Shown here: one piece after another, positions 1-9,516 of the stretch
Position numbering within the stretch: position 1 is the first letter of the stretch
Layout: each line of letters starts with the position of its first letter
NCBI GenBank assembly: GCA_017507105.1
Contig: JAFWBM010000032.1
Location: 1-64,000, forward strand
Direction: 5' to 3'
Length of the DNA: 64,000 nt
DNA from: Bacteroidaceae bacterium
Lineage (GTDB): Bacteria > Bacteroidota > Bacteroidia > Bacteroidales > Bacteroidaceae
The notes under the pieces: model-generated
What the model saw: only the letters and a program-made list of their open reading frames with translations
The model's database searches: none
What the model was told of the DNA's origin: nothing
Position numbers and translations under genes: made by a program

Positions 1-18
1 CATCGCATTTAAGCAAAT

Positions 19-100
19 GCCCAGATGGCGGAATCGGTAGACGCGCTGGTCTCAAACACCAGTGGGGCAACCCATCCCGGTTCGATCCCGGGTCTGGGTA
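19..100 (+). tRNA. tRNA-Leu (anticodon CAA)
   Basis: Class II cloverleaf. The acceptor arm GCCCAGA (19-25) pairs with TCTGGGT (93-99, first pair G-U). The anticodon stem CTGGT/ACCAG encloses loop CTCAAAC, giving anticodon CAA, which reads Leu codon UUG. A short extra arm (GGG..CCC) and a T-arm with TTCGATC follow. CCA is not encoded. Confidence 0.95.
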
Positions 101-103
101 CTG

Positions 104-146
104 AAACGGAGAAAGTTGAAAAACTCTCTCCGTTTTCTTTTTTTCC
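104..146 (+). terminator. intrinsic terminator of tRNA-Leu
   Basis: A 9-bp stem, AAACGGAGA (104-112) with TCTCCGTTT (127-135), is followed by a T-rich tract. It lies four bases after the tRNA end. Confidence 0.85.
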
Positions 147-269
147 ACAGCGTAACTCATTGGTTTGCTGATATATAAAGTCAAAGACTCAACTGCGAAG
201 CCCAAAGATTGGGCACAAAGATTACCACTAACTACAGAGTATAAAACGAAACATAAATAAAACTTTATT

Positions 270-746
270 ATGAAGAAAATTAAAAATCCCTGGATAGGAC
301 TCACCGACAAAGGCTACAACTGTTTTGCTTGCGCACCCACAAATCCATACGGTTTGAAAATGGAGTTCTACGAAGACGGAGACGATATAGTATCATTCTG
401 GACACCCGACAACAACTATCAAGGATGGTTCAACACCCTACACGGTGGTATCCAGGCAACCATAATGGACGAGAGCGCAGGATGGCTAGTATCGCGCAAG
501 TTTCAAACTTCGGGCATGACAACAAATTTGAATGTAAAATACAAGAAACCCATACCTACCGGGAACGATGTAAAGTTGGAAATACGCGCGCGCGTAAAGG
601 AGACCAAGCGCAACTTCGTATTCATAGAGAGTACAATTGCATACGAAGGCAATATATGCTCAATAGGTGAACTGACCTTCTTCCTTTTTAGCAAAGAGAT
701 TGCAGAGAAAGATTTTATGTTTACAGGATGCGAGCTTGAAGAGTAA
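270..746 (+). CDS. PaaI-family hotdog-fold thioesterase
   Basis: A 158-residue single-domain protein with the layout of the PaaI/YbgC hotdog thioesterases, which hydrolyse acyl-CoA or acyl-ACP thioesters in the cytosol. The signature HGG is at residues 58-60, followed by the helix with D67-E68 where the family places its catalytic acid. No signal peptide is present. The start is the first ATG, preceded by an AT-rich leader without Shine-Dalgarno, as usual in this phylum. It is a single-gene unit, convergent with the polysaccharide operon (24-bp gap). In many Bacteroidales, as I recall, a thioesterase gene sits inside the ilv operon; here ilvN and ilvC are directly adjacent and this gene lies elsewhere. 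The substrate cannot be told from sequence. Confidence 0.85.
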   Translation: MKKIKNPWIGLTDKGYNCFACAPTNPYGLKMEFYEDGDDIVSFWTPDNNYQGWFNTLHGGIQATIMDESAGWLVSRKFQTSGMTTNLNVKYKKPIPTGNDVKLEIRARVKETKRNFVFIESTIAYEGNICSIGELTFFLFSKEIAEKDFMFTGCELEE

Positions 747-770
747 GAACTTGAAGGTTTAAACCACCTG

Positions 771-1955
771 CTAACCTATAAAACCACGAAACCTCTTCAT
801 CTGTTTCGAAAAAGAGAAAGTGTCACGTGCTGCGACAAGACAGTTCGTGACATATTTTTCATACTCATCGTCACTCATCTTTACAAAGCGAGAAATATTG
901 AGTGCAAGAGTCTTATAATCGCCGTAAGGTGCGACCAAACCTATTCCCATCTCTTCTATTATACGAGCTCCCTCACCTTCGCCACTGAAAAGTATAGGTA
1001 TACCATGAGGCAACAAATCAAAAATTTTGGAGGGAACAGCACCACGAATATGTGTCACAAGAGGGATAATGGAGAGATCATATTTCTCGAGTTCCTTACT
1101 AACCTCTTGTTTGGAGAGATAACCATGATAGAAGATATTTTTGTCACCATCTTTTATATATGAAAGTATATCATCCATCTGATTACCACCACCATACAGA
1201 TGCATCTCCACATCAAGAGATTTGAAATCTATGGAGCGGAGTAACGAAAGCATATCTTGCGCCACCCCAAACAACCCGGCATATACAATCTTCAAACGTA
1301 CACCTCTTTTTCTTGGAGACGAGGACTCATGACCGTCAGGTTGCAGATTACGATAAAGGAAACACCTCTTTTCGGGGAACATAGAATTGACATGTTGCAA
1401 TATCTCATCCGACTGTCCCATCACCCCATCTGCATTCCTATATATAAAGCTTTCTACTCTTCCGAGTATTTTATGCATAAGACTACCATTACGCACAAAT
1501 CCAAGCTCCACAGCAGACAATGGCCAAAGATCCGATATATTAAGAATCAGACGCTTTGAATATATCTTCTTAAACATCAGAACAGCTGATGCAGCCACGA
1601 GAATTGGTGGAGTCTGCACTATGATACGGTCGTACGACTTTATTCTGCCCCGTTTGAAAGCGAAGCACCAAAGCAATATAGCAAATGCTACCATTGCAAA
1701 CACTCGTTTCAAAGGATTCTTGGATACTGTTGCATAGGTCCAATAACGATATACATTAATCCCGTCAACAATCTCATTCATTGAGAAACGTGACCTATAT
1801 CCATCAAATATTCGGCCTTTCGGATAGTTGGGAAGAGACGTAAGAATTTCTACTTCGGCACCCAAATCCCTTAATCCTTTAGCCAAATTTGTTATTCGGC
1901 TTGGAGCTGCACCTAATTCCGGCTCATAATAATAAGAGACAATAAGCACCTTCAT
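771..1955 (-). CDS. glycosyltransferase family 4 (WbuB-like)
   Basis: A 394-residue GT-B fold glycosyltransferase resembling WbuB/WcaI enzymes, which add an N-acetylated aminosugar (often FucNAc) to a lipid-linked repeat unit. The N-terminal segment has the family pattern YYYEPELGAAPSR and LTSLPNYPKGR. A hydrophobic stretch around residues 85-105 probably associates with the membrane. The C-terminal nucleotide-sugar domain carries KIFDLLPHGIPILFSGEGEG, the expected E-x7-E region. It is the last gene of the exopolysaccharide locus and follows wecC by 12 bp, so the two are probably co-transcribed from the promoter at 3229-3258. Donor sugar is inferred only. Confidence 0.85.
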   Translation of the reverse strand: MKVLIVSYYYEPELGAAPSRITNLAKGLRDLGAEVEILTSLPNYPKGRIFDGYRSRFSMNEIVDGINVYRYWTYATVSKNPLKRVFAMVAFAILLWCFAFKRGRIKSYDRIIVQTPPILVAASAVLMFKKIYSKRLILNISDLWPLSAVELGFVRNGSLMHKILGRVESFIYRNADGVMGQSDEILQHVNSMFPEKRCFLYRNLQPDGHESSSPRKRGVRLKIVYAGLFGVAQDMLSLLRSIDFKSLDVEMHLYGGGNQMDDILSYIKDGDKNIFYHGYLSKQEVSKELEKYDLSIIPLVTHIRGAVPSKIFDLLPHGIPILFSGEGEGARIIEEMGIGLVAPYGDYKTLALNISRFVKMSDDEYEKYVTNCLVAARDTFSFSKQMKRFRGFIG

Positions 1956-1967
1956 CGCTACACCATT

Positions 1968-3173
1968 TTACTTCCTAAATACACCGCAAAAATCAAGCAC
2001 CAGAACGTCTGAGCGATAATTGAGTTCGGCAAATTCACGGTGGTTAACCAGATAAACCACTATATCTGCCGTTTCGTATGCAGTTTTATAGTTCGTTAAC
2101 TTAAACAGAATATGCTCAACAATATTGGGCTCCACAACCATCACATTTCCATTATTGCACGACTGCAACACACGTGATGTGATAAGTTTGGCAGGAGATT
2201 CACGCAGATCATCAATATTAGGTTTGAATGCGAGACCCATCATTGCTACCTTAGGAGCACGACCGTTGTTGAGTTCAAACTCCAACATCATATTGCGCAC
2301 CTTCTCGGCACACCACTGCGCCTTGTAATTATTTATCTTACGCGCCTCAGATATTATACGAGATTCATTAGGATAAGCAGAGGATATAAAGTATGGATCA
2401 ACAGCTATGCAATGACCGCCGACTCCACATCCGGGCTGCAATATATTTACACGAGGATGCTTATTTGCCAATTCTATAAGTTCCCACACATTTATTCCGG
2501 CCTTGTCGCATATAAGAGACAACTCATTGGCAAATGCAATCTGAACATCGCGAGACGCATTCTCCGTCAGTTTGCACATCTCGGCTGTACGACTGTTTGT
2601 AGAGTGTAGATCGCCCTGAACAAAATAGCGATAAAACTCCTTGGCCTTCTCTGTCGAAGACTTATCTATACCGCCTATCACACGGTCATTATTTATAAGT
2701 TCATGTATAATATTTCCAGGCAGTACACGCTCGGGACAATATGCGATATGCAGTTTCCCTTTCAATTCAGGACGGCGCTTGAAGATAAGTTCAGCCATTT
2801 TCTCGGTAGTACCAACCGGAGAGGTTGACTCTATCACATACAAATCGCCCTCTTTAAGTAAAGGAAGAACCATTTTGGTTGCAGCCTCAACAAACGAGAT
2901 ATCAGGTTCATGATTACCCTTGAAAGGTGTGGGCACTACAATAAAATACGCATCGCACTCTTGTGGCTTTGTATATGCCTTAAAGTTTCCGGATGCTATA
3001 ACTTCTTGTAATAGTTCTTCAAGACCATCCTCTACTATATGTAATTTCCCGGAATTTGTTATATCTACAACACTTGGGTTAACATCGACACCGACAACCT
3101 CCACACCATGTTTTGCGGCTATAATAGCTGTGGGGAGTCCAATGTACCCCAAACCCATGAAACAAGCTTTCAT
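1968..3173 (-). CDS. wecC: UDP-N-acetyl-D-mannosamine dehydrogenase
   Basis: A 401-residue member of the UDP-glucose/GDP-mannose dehydrogenase family; it oxidises UDP-ManNAc to UDP-ManNAcA with two NAD+. The Rossmann motif GLGYIG is at residues 7-12, the middle domain has the family Lys/Asn region (KLTENASRDVQIAFANE), and the catalytic cysteine is C255 in GCGVGGHC. VVPTPFKGNHEPD and PERVLPGN favour WecC over UDP-glucose dehydrogenase. The partner epimerase WecB, needed to make UDP-ManNAc, is not in this window, so it must be elsewhere. A 130-bp gap with its own promoter separates it from the upstream acetyltransferase gene. Confidence 0.9.
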   Translation of the reverse strand: MKACFMGLGYIGLPTAIIAAKHGVEVVGVDVNPSVVDITNSGKLHIVEDGLEELLQEVIASGNFKAYTKPQECDAYFIVVPTPFKGNHEPDISFVEAATKMVLPLLKEGDLYVIESTSPVGTTEKMAELIFKRRPELKGKLHIAYCPERVLPGNIIHELINNDRVIGGIDKSSTEKAKEFYRYFVQGDLHSTNSRTAEMCKLTENASRDVQIAFANELSLICDKAGINVWELIELANKHPRVNILQPGCGVGGHCIAVDPYFISSAYPNESRIISEARKINNYKAQWCAEKVRNMMLEFELNNGRAPKVAMMGLAFKPNIDDLRESPAKLITSRVLQSCNNGNVMVVEPNIVEHILFKLTNYKTAYETADIVVYLVNHREFAELNYRSDVLVLDFCGVFRK

Positions 3174-3221
3174 ACCTTTAACTACAAGTTATATATGTAT
3201 AGGTTTCCTAATCATTCCAAA

Positions 3222-3258
3222 ATAAGTGCAAAAATATCAAATTTATTTCACTCTACAA
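3222..3258 (-). promoter_or_regulatory. promoter for wecC-GT4, inside the polysaccharide locus
   Basis: On the minus strand, TTG (3258-3256) is followed after 19 bp by TATTTTTG (3236-3229), a match to the Bacteroides -33/-7 promoter. The expected start of transcription is near 3222, about 50 bases before the wecC ATG. Confidence 0.6.
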
Positions 3259-3303
3259 CAATTATCGAAGTATTATTTTCAACAACACTTCACGTGAACC
3301 ACA

Positions 3304-3861
3304 TTACACAACATGTTCTATATATCCTTTTGTAGCATCTTCTCTATGAATAACAACTGCAGGATTACCTTTTACTATAGAATGGCTGGGAACATCATCT
3401 GTTACATATGAATTTGGGGCAATCAACACATCGTCTCCTATACATATATTACCTACGACCACAGCATTCGTACCAATCCACACATTATCCCCAACAATAG
3501 GTACTCCTTTTTTCTTCCCTCTATTTGTTTGACCAATTGTCACACCAGTATTAATTGTAACATTCTTTCCTAACACAACCTTAGAATTAAGAATTACACG
3601 CCCAAAATGGCCTATATACAGGCCTGGGCCAATCGTAGCGACGGTTGGTATCTGAATATGCGTTTTTAAGGATAATTGTCTTTTTCTTAATTCCCAAAAC
3701 CAATACAATATTTTACAGAATTTTTTATTACGATAATATTGAGCCATTCTAAAAGCTTTTATGAATCGCAACTCTATTGGAATGAAAAAACTCTTAAATA
3801 GGCCTATTTTTTTATTTCCATAATATCTAAACAAATCCTTTGTATACAAACATTCAGACAT
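3304..3861 (-). CDS. hexapeptide-repeat O-acetyltransferase (serine acetyltransferase-like)
   Basis: A 185-residue left-handed beta-helix acyltransferase. The N-terminal third is basic and aromatic with no clear domain. From about residue 85 the hexapeptide repeats run on (IGHFGRVILNSKVVLGKNVTI), with the CysE/WcaB-like loop GVTIGQTNRGKKKGVPIVGDNVWIG and the closing KGNPA. Such enzymes in polysaccharide loci transfer acetyl from acetyl-CoA to a sugar hydroxyl. It lies 11 bp after the flippase gene in the same operon. It lacks the N-terminal helical domain of true serine acetyltransferases, so a role in cysteine synthesis is unlikely. Confidence 0.8.
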   Translation of the reverse strand: MSECLYTKDLFRYYGNKKIGLFKSFFIPIELRFIKAFRMAQYYRNKKFCKILYWFWELRKRQLSLKTHIQIPTVATIGPGLYIGHFGRVILNSKVVLGKNVTINTGVTIGQTNRGKKKGVPIVGDNVWIGTNAVVVGNICIGDDVLIAPNSYVTDDVPSHSIVKGNPAVVIHREDATKGYIEHVV

Positions 3862-3872
3862 ATCTTATAATC

Positions 3873-5084
3873 TTAAAAACTAAAATTCTTTTTATAATAA
3901 TAGTAGAGAATTCCACAATATACGCATGAACTTAACACAGTTGTCATTAAAGCTCCATCAATATCATATATCCAAATCAAGAAAATAAATCCCAATACTT
4001 TTATTATTCCGCAAATATAGCTACTATTACGAATTGCATAACCTTTACCATGCGAACTCAAAAACGTATTTATCAGATCTCCGATACCATGTACAGAAAA
4101 GCTAACCGCCATCCATAATGCATAGTCAGCAACTGTTGCATATGATACAGGGTAACACCATTGAACGACGTAACGTATAACAACAACAAAGCAGAGACAA
4201 CTAAGAATTGTAATCAGTAATGTACTCCTAAACACCTTTGCTGGTATACATGATTCATGAACAAACTTTTTAAAGTAGGCCACACCTATTATACCTGGCA
4301 AATATGATAATGGAGTAGTAAGAGTCAATGCCAACGTATAATATCCTACATTTATATTATTGTCATTAAAAAGACCAAGTGTAACACCTGCCAGATAATT
4401 TGTCGCAACCATTGCCAACGAGCCACAATAGAGATGAAATCCATAGGAACGATTCTCGGCAGACAAAGCTTGAAAAGCCGGTCTTAATAAATCGAATTTA
4501 GGTTTTGTCGAGAACACTATAGCCAAAAGAATAATACAATATATACCCCATTGTAACAGCAGCACCATAGAGGGTGTTGCAACATAATTCGAATATATAT
4601 AATATGCAATTATAACATAGAGAAATGGAGGAATAACACGAGATAGAGCTAACCGCCCGATAAAATTATCACCCTGCGCTGTAGCACTTATATAACTAAC
4701 CAGCAATGGCTGAAAACAAATCGGAATTGAACATAAAAAAAGAAAAGCCAGAGAATCTTCATGCATTTTTCCCACAACAAAAACAAGCACAGAATCTAAC
4801 AGCACACATACTGTTAGCAAGAGTAACATAGCCCCACGTATCCGCCGACTATACGATTCATCGTCAGAAAGAGCTAACAAACGTCTACCACCATGAAAGT
4901 ATCCCAGAAAAAGTACCCATGAGAGCAATGTTATCATATTCTGCACATAACGAACATCGCCATATTCTGTCTCAGTAAGAAAATTAGTATTCACGATTGA
5001 TGTCACGAACCCCAATAATGAACCAAGCAATGTTGCGATATACAGATATATTACCTGAAAATTCTGTCTCGACAATTTGAGCAT
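3873..5084 (-). CDS. polysaccharide flippase (Wzx-like, MATE/MOP fold)
   Basis: A 403-residue membrane protein made almost wholly of hydrophobic helices (about 12 segments), with short charged loops. The size and pattern match oligosaccharide flippases that move undecaprenyl-pyrophosphate-linked repeat units to the outer leaflet of the inner membrane. The N-terminus (QVIYLYIATLLGSLLGFVTSIVNTNFL, shown in part) is typical of the family. It sits between a glycosyltransferase and an acetyltransferase, with gaps of 1 and 11 bp, in a locus that also has a Wzy and a Wzz. Sequence identity in this family is low, so the call rests on topology and context. Confidence 0.8.
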   Translation of the reverse strand: MLKLSRQNFQVIYLYIATLLGSLLGFVTSIVNTNFLTETEYGDVRYVQNMITLLSWVLFLGYFHGGRRLLALSDDESYSRRIRGAMLLLLTVCVLLDSVLVFVVGKMHEDSLAFLFLCSIPICFQPLLVSYISATAQGDNFIGRLALSRVIPPFLYVIIAYYIYSNYVATPSMVLLLQWGIYCIILLAIVFSTKPKFDLLRPAFQALSAENRSYGFHLYCGSLAMVATNYLAGVTLGLFNDNNINVGYYTLALTLTTPLSYLPGIIGVAYFKKFVHESCIPAKVFRSTLLITILSCLCFVVVIRYVVQWCYPVSYATVADYALWMAVSFSVHGIGDLINTFLSSHGKGYAIRNSSYICGIIKVLGFIFLIWIYDIDGALMTTVLSSCVYCGILYYYYKKNFSF

Positions 5085-5085
5085 A

Positions 5086-6186
5086 CTATACTTTATTCCA
5101 ATTATTTGATAAACATTCCCAAACCGAAGAGATAGAGTAGAGTCTATTTACTCTTCTTACCGAATTATTTGCAAATACCGCCTTAGTCTCCTCATCGTGC
5201 AACAATTTGCAGATGGCATCATAAATAGCATCTACACTTCTTGGCTTTATAATAAGGCCACAATTTCCATTATCAAGCATCTGCGGGATAGCTCCCACAC
5301 CACTCGCTATTATTGGTGTTCCACAAGCCATAGCTTCAAGTATAACATTAGGGAAACCCTCTATATACGATGGGGCTATAAGTATATCTGCAGCAAGTAT
5401 CTCCTTTATAGTTGTTTCGCGCGATAGACCACCTGTAAAAAACAGCCAATTCCCTTGGCGTCTTTTTGCAATCCTGCAAAGTTCCGCCTTAACATTATCC
5501 TCTGCATGACCCACCATACGTAATGAAACATCTTTCATCATGGAACAAGCCTCAACAAGTTCATAGACTCCCTTTATGTCTACAATATGTCCCACGAACA
5601 AAAGCCTATCTTTTACCTTACTTATCTTATCCTTTGATTCCGAGACCACATCACTTACAAATGTCGACAATGGATTCGGGATATACACCGCACGTTCTAT
5701 CCCCCAAGCATGCAAAGCACGTAATGAGTTGTCGTCCATGACAACCGGCATGTCTGTTTCCTTCATCACATAACGCAACAGCTTTGTCTCCCAACTATTA
5801 CTCTTTATAATCTCGGGGATACGTCCACAATGGAAGTGCAATATAGTTTTTAGACCTTTAGACTTTGCATAACGCAAAATAAACCAATCCTTTATAAGAC
5901 CCAGCGATGCTGTTGTACACAAATGCAAGACATCATATGAGTCACCTTTTATTTTACGTTTGACATCACCTATCAAACCGACATACTCAACCACTCCACG
6001 CCACAAACGCACAAGAACATTCACACCACGTACATAGGTTTTCCTATCCAACGGCTGCACAACAAGTTCTATATTCGTGTTAGTTTTTCTGTAATAGGCA
6101 ACAATAGCTTTCGCCCACACAGCTATTCCTCCAATATTACTATTGGATATACCCTCATACGGAGTACAAAAAAGAACCTTCCTCAT
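5086..6186 (-). CDS. glycosyltransferase family 4
   Basis: A 366-residue GT-B glycosyltransferase. The N-terminus (FCTPYEGISNSNIGGIAVWA) has the glycine-rich acceptor loop of GT4. The C-terminal half has LLFVGHIVDIKGVYEL followed by ILIAPSYIEGFPNVILEAMACGTPIIAS, the classic GT4 nucleotide-sugar site with E-x7-E. It is cytosolic and adds one sugar to the growing lipid-linked repeat unit. It is packed between the GT2 gene (5-bp gap) and the flippase (1-bp gap). Donor and linkage cannot be deduced. Confidence 0.88.
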   Translation of the reverse strand: MRKVLFCTPYEGISNSNIGGIAVWAKAIVAYYRKTNTNIELVVQPLDRKTYVRGVNVLVRLWRGVVEYVGLIGDVKRKIKGDSYDVLHLCTTASLGLIKDWFILRYAKSKGLKTILHFHCGRIPEIIKSNSWETKLLRYVMKETDMPVVMDDNSLRALHAWGIERAVYIPNPLSTFVSDVVSESKDKISKVKDRLLFVGHIVDIKGVYELVEACSMMKDVSLRMVGHAEDNVKAELCRIAKRRQGNWLFFTGGLSRETTIKEILAADILIAPSYIEGFPNVILEAMACGTPIIASGVGAIPQMLDNGNCGLIIKPRSVDAIYDAICKLLHDEETKAVFANNSVRRVNRLYSISSVWECLSNNWNKV

Positions 6187-6191
6187 AGAAA

Positions 6192-7172
6192 CTATCTTGC
6201 TGTTATATCAAAATCAAAGTAGCTGTTATCAAACATCAACGAGCGGAACTCCTTTTCATCAAATGTATTCTTTGTCTTTACATCCTTCACAAGTCTTTTC
6301 AACATTCTGAAAGCAATGCTCCACGAACCGGTATAACGTCTAAAATATTTCAGACAAGTCATGCTATTAAGCAACAATATTATATAGAAAACCAAGATAT
6401 TCTCATATAGTCTATTACATATCAATCTGTTATGATAATACATATATATACGACCAGCACCCTTTGTATCATTTGTGTTTTTTTGCGATGCTCCTACCTT
6501 ATGATATATTCGCGAAGCAGGCACACATGCCATACGTACACCATGCTCTCTCATTCGGAGAGAGAACTCGTAATCCTCCTCGCCAAAGAAGAAACCATTA
6601 TACAAAAGTTCTTTCTTCTCATTCAACACAGATGTTTCAAAGAAGAGAGCACACCCCGACACAAAATCAATATTAAAGGGGTCCTTTCCTACAGCCTGCA
6701 AGTTATTCTCGGCATATATATTCCTGCGCGACCCAAATGTAAGTTTTCCACCGCTGAACCATACCTTTTGCTTATCATAATAGTAACATATGCATGGCGA
6801 TAGCACCTTTATATCCCTATTATTGCAGGCATATTCTGTCAATCTTTTAAGAAAATCGGGTTCAACCTCGGTATCATTGTTCAATAACATGCAAAAATCG
6901 GGATTGCGTTGCATAGCAAATGTCACAGCCTTATTGTTACCTATTGCAAAACCATAATTCGCATCCAACTGTAAAAGCTGATAACCCTCTACAACAGGAG
7001 ATACCTCCGACTTTTTCTTTAGCCACTCACTAATCCGTTGCACAGAATCATCTGTTGAGTTGTTATCGGCAATAACCACAAAATGCGATTCCTCTACACG
7101 ACTTAACGATTCGAGACAAGCAATTGTATCATCTGCACCATTCCAATTAACCAATATAATAGCAGTAGTCAT
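6192..7172 (-). CDS. glycosyltransferase family 2 (rhamnosyltransferase-like)
   Basis: A 326-residue GT-A enzyme. Motifs in order: ILVNWNGADDTIACLESL at the N-terminus, VIADNNSTD, DANYGFAIGNN, and LLNNDTEVEP near residues 95-105, where NDTE replaces the DXD metal site as in WbbL-type rhamnosyltransferases. GEEDYEFSLRMREHG supplies the ED catalytic region. A hydrophobic segment (ENILVFYIILLLNSM) near residue 260 suggests membrane contact. It follows the Wzy gene by 11 bp. Confidence 0.88.
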   Translation of the reverse strand: MTTAIILVNWNGADDTIACLESLSRVEESHFVVIADNNSTDDSVQRISEWLKKKSEVSPVVEGYQLLQLDANYGFAIGNNKAVTFAMQRNPDFCMLLNNDTEVEPDFLKRLTEYACNNRDIKVLSPCICYYYDKQKVWFSGGKLTFGSRRNIYAENNLQAVGKDPFNIDFVSGCALFFETSVLNEKKELLYNGFFFGEEDYEFSLRMREHGVRMACVPASRIYHKVGASQKNTNDTKGAGRIYMYYHNRLICNRLYENILVFYIILLLNSMTCLKYFRRYTGSWSIAFRMLKRLVKDVKTKNTFDEKEFRSLMFDNSYFDFDITAR

Positions 7173-7183
7173 TTTTATAATCT

Positions 7184-8368
7184 TTAAAACTCAATAATAA
7201 CATCACGGTAATTCTCAATAAAGCGTTCACGGTGCTCATCTTGTTCAGGGAAAAATACCGAGTGATACGGATGGAATATCGCATAAAACCTTGTATCTGG
7301 ATATGAGCTTGAAACATCTTTCGCATAATAGAAATAGTAGTTGAATGAAAGAACAAAAAGCGAAGAAAGCAAGACTGAGTAACCCATTGAGAACATTGGT
7401 TTTATGTTACTTATTACATAATATATTGTATTTACCGTATATACCAATATAAACGGTATAAAGTAGTTTACCAGTCTGTTTACACCAGTCAGATTCATAG
7501 AAAAGGCATACACGACAACAACACCCAGCACAATAGAAGTAAAATCGAACGGCATCCTTATATCATATCTCTCACGCAAATATATCATACCCAACAATGG
7601 AAGATACTGTATAAAAAGTGACAACATACCCATAATATTGCGTTCATTTTCGAGATACTTCTCGGCAAGCAACATCAGTTGCTCATCGAGTGACAACATC
7701 GACAAGAGCAACATGGGAACATTTACAACCAAGGTAAAGATAAAAATAAGTATAAAGAGAGATAGCTGAATTTTCCACGATGGCTTTTTAAAGAAAAGCA
7801 ACAAAAAAGGAAACAGAAACATCACAAGTGCCGAATAGTGCATCAACAAAGCACATATACACACTGCGTAATATAACAGCCATCTCTTTTGATACATAAA
7901 ATGAAATGACAAGAGCAACATGCATATACATAATGACTCTCGCATCACTTCCATGTTAAAATAGCAATAATACCCTACATAGTAGAACAATATCACCGTA
8001 AAATAGTAATTAGGGCTGTATTTGCGAAAAAAATAAAAGAATACAGGGTTGACTATACATGCATGTATTATCTGAAAAAGAAAAAACTCATCATGAATTG
8101 TTTTTGACACCGCATTGATTATATACCACAATGGATTGAATTTAGCTGTATCAAAATCGAAATATTTGAGTTCATTCAAGGTCGGTATCTCATCGAACAT
8201 GGACATGTACATCAATGTATCGCCACCTACTCTATATCGCAAACCGGCAAGCAAAATAAGTACCACAAGATTAAAGTAGTACCATATTTTCTCGCCTCCG
8301 GTTTTTGCCATCAAATCGTATTTGACAACCGGCACAAGCAACAGTATCAATACGACAAAATATATCAC
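7184..8368 (-). CDS. EpsG-type polysaccharide polymerase (Wzy)
   Basis: A 394-residue integral membrane protein with about ten hydrophobic helices. The opening YFNLVVLILLAGLRYRVGGDTLMY is the EpsG-family hallmark (LRYRVGGDT), found in polymerases that join repeat units at the periplasmic face. It overlaps the Wzz gene by 4 bp, implying translational coupling with the chain-length regulator. Its base composition is poorer in GC than the export genes, a usual sign that the serotype-specific core of a polysaccharide locus is exchanged by recombination. Confidence 0.85.
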   Translation of the reverse strand: MIYFVVLILLLVPVVKYDLMAKTGGEKIWYYFNLVVLILLAGLRYRVGGDTLMYMSMFDEIPTLNELKYFDFDTAKFNPLWYIINAVSKTIHDEFFLFQIIHACIVNPVFFYFFRKYSPNYYFTVILFYYVGYYCYFNMEVMRESLCICMLLLSFHFMYQKRWLLYYAVCICALLMHYSALVMFLFPFLLLFFKKPSWKIQLSLFILIFIFTLVVNVPMLLLSMLSLDEQLMLLAEKYLENERNIMGMLSLFIQYLPLLGMIYLRERYDIRMPFDFTSIVLGVVVVYAFSMNLTGVNRLVNYFIPFILVYTVNTIYYVISNIKPMFSMGYSVLLSSLFVLSFNYYFYYAKDVSSSYPDTRFYAIFHPYHSVFFPEQDEHRERFIENYRDVIIEF

Positions 8369-9474
8369 TTCTTAATGAAACTGAACAATTTATTACATAT
8401 ATTAATAACAGGCTCTTTCAGCAGCACATAACCAACAGCCAACATTCCACCCATAAATGTGTATATGATTATAATCATAAGTTTACGCATAGAGGATGGG
8501 AGTGCCGGAACCGCTGCCGGTTTCAAAGTTGTATAGGCCGGAGTAAATTCCTGCACTTTAGCCTTAGCCAACAACAGTTGCTGTGCCCACTGTGTATATA
8601 GGGTATTCTTAAGAGTCTTATCTGCTTCTAAACGCTCTTTTTCTACAAGTATACGTTCTTGAACCACATTTCGATTACGATCTACAAAGTCGGCATAACG
8701 TTCCTGAGCTATCTCATATTCCTCTTTTGCCTCATTATATAGCTTTTCTATATATTTACAATCGTTTATTGCTTTCTTGGTACGATACTCAGTTATACGC
8801 TCTTGCAAACGACTCATTATTGTATCGGTCATCATTGCAGCAACAAGAGGATCAGAGTCGGTGAACGAAACAGTTATGACATTAGTTTTCTTATCAACAA
8901 AGGTTGTAATTGATTTATTCAGTTTCTCAATCATTCTCATCTGTTCCTCGGAAAGGTTGTATGGATCGAACTTGGAAGGGTCACCACCCTTCTTGGAATC
9001 TGTAAAGAGCCCCTTCACCCATATCATAGCCTTTTGGGGTACTTGTTTTATATACGCAGTCCAAGGTATTTTCTGAAAGTTTTTCTTGTAATAATAGTAT
9101 GTGGTATCCACCTCTCCATCAAGAGTCCTAACCCTTACATCATACAGAGAAGATAGGAAAGGTAAAGACTGTATTATATCGGGATAGAGTAATGGATATA
9201 TAGCATCATCACCGCCCATACTGCCCATATCTATTCCAACGATTGAGGCCAAAGAGCCTAGACCGCCACTCATAAATGAGGAGTTAGACGATTCAGGGGC
9301 CACCATTACCTCTGATGTATACTCTTTGATAGAGGTCAATGCCATTACAAGACCAATGATAACAAAACATATTGTCACCTTCATTATAAACTTCCACTTG
9401 GCAAGCAGTTTACCTGCAAGCAGTAGCAAATCGGCCTCTTTCAGTAACTGTTTCTTAAAACCTTGCTCTTCCAT
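8365..9474 (-). CDS. Wzz-family chain-length determinant
   Basis: A 369-residue inner-membrane protein with the two-helix topology of Wzz/PCP proteins: first helix around residues 28-48, a large periplasmic region with coiled-coil character (residues 210-290, KKAINDCKYIEKLYNEAKEE), the Pro-rich segment AAVPALPSSMRKLM, then the second helix near 333-353. There is no C-terminal tyrosine-kinase domain and no kinase gene nearby, so it is the PCP-1/-2b kind. It sets polymer length with the adjoining Wzy. Confidence 0.88.
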   Translation of the reverse strand: MEEQGFKKQLLKEADLLLLAGKLLAKWKFIMKVTICFVIIGLVMALTSIKEYTSEVMVAPESSNSSFMSGGLGSLASIVGIDMGSMGGDDAIYPLLYPDIIQSLPFLSSLYDVRVRTLDGEVDTTYYYYKKNFQKIPWTAYIKQVPQKAMIWVKGLFTDSKKGGDPSKFDPYNLSEEQMRMIEKLNKSITTFVDKKTNVITVSFTDSDPLVAAMMTDTIMSRLQERITEYRTKKAINDCKYIEKLYNEAKEEYEIAQERYADFVDRNRNVVQERILVEKERLEADKTLKNTLYTQWAQQLLLAKAKVQEFTPAYTTLKPAAVPALPSSMRKLMIIIIYTFMGGMLAVGYVLLKEPVINICNKLFSFIKK

Positions 9475-9516
9475 ACTATTTATTAAATATGAATGAATCT
9501 TTCCAACTATTTGTCA

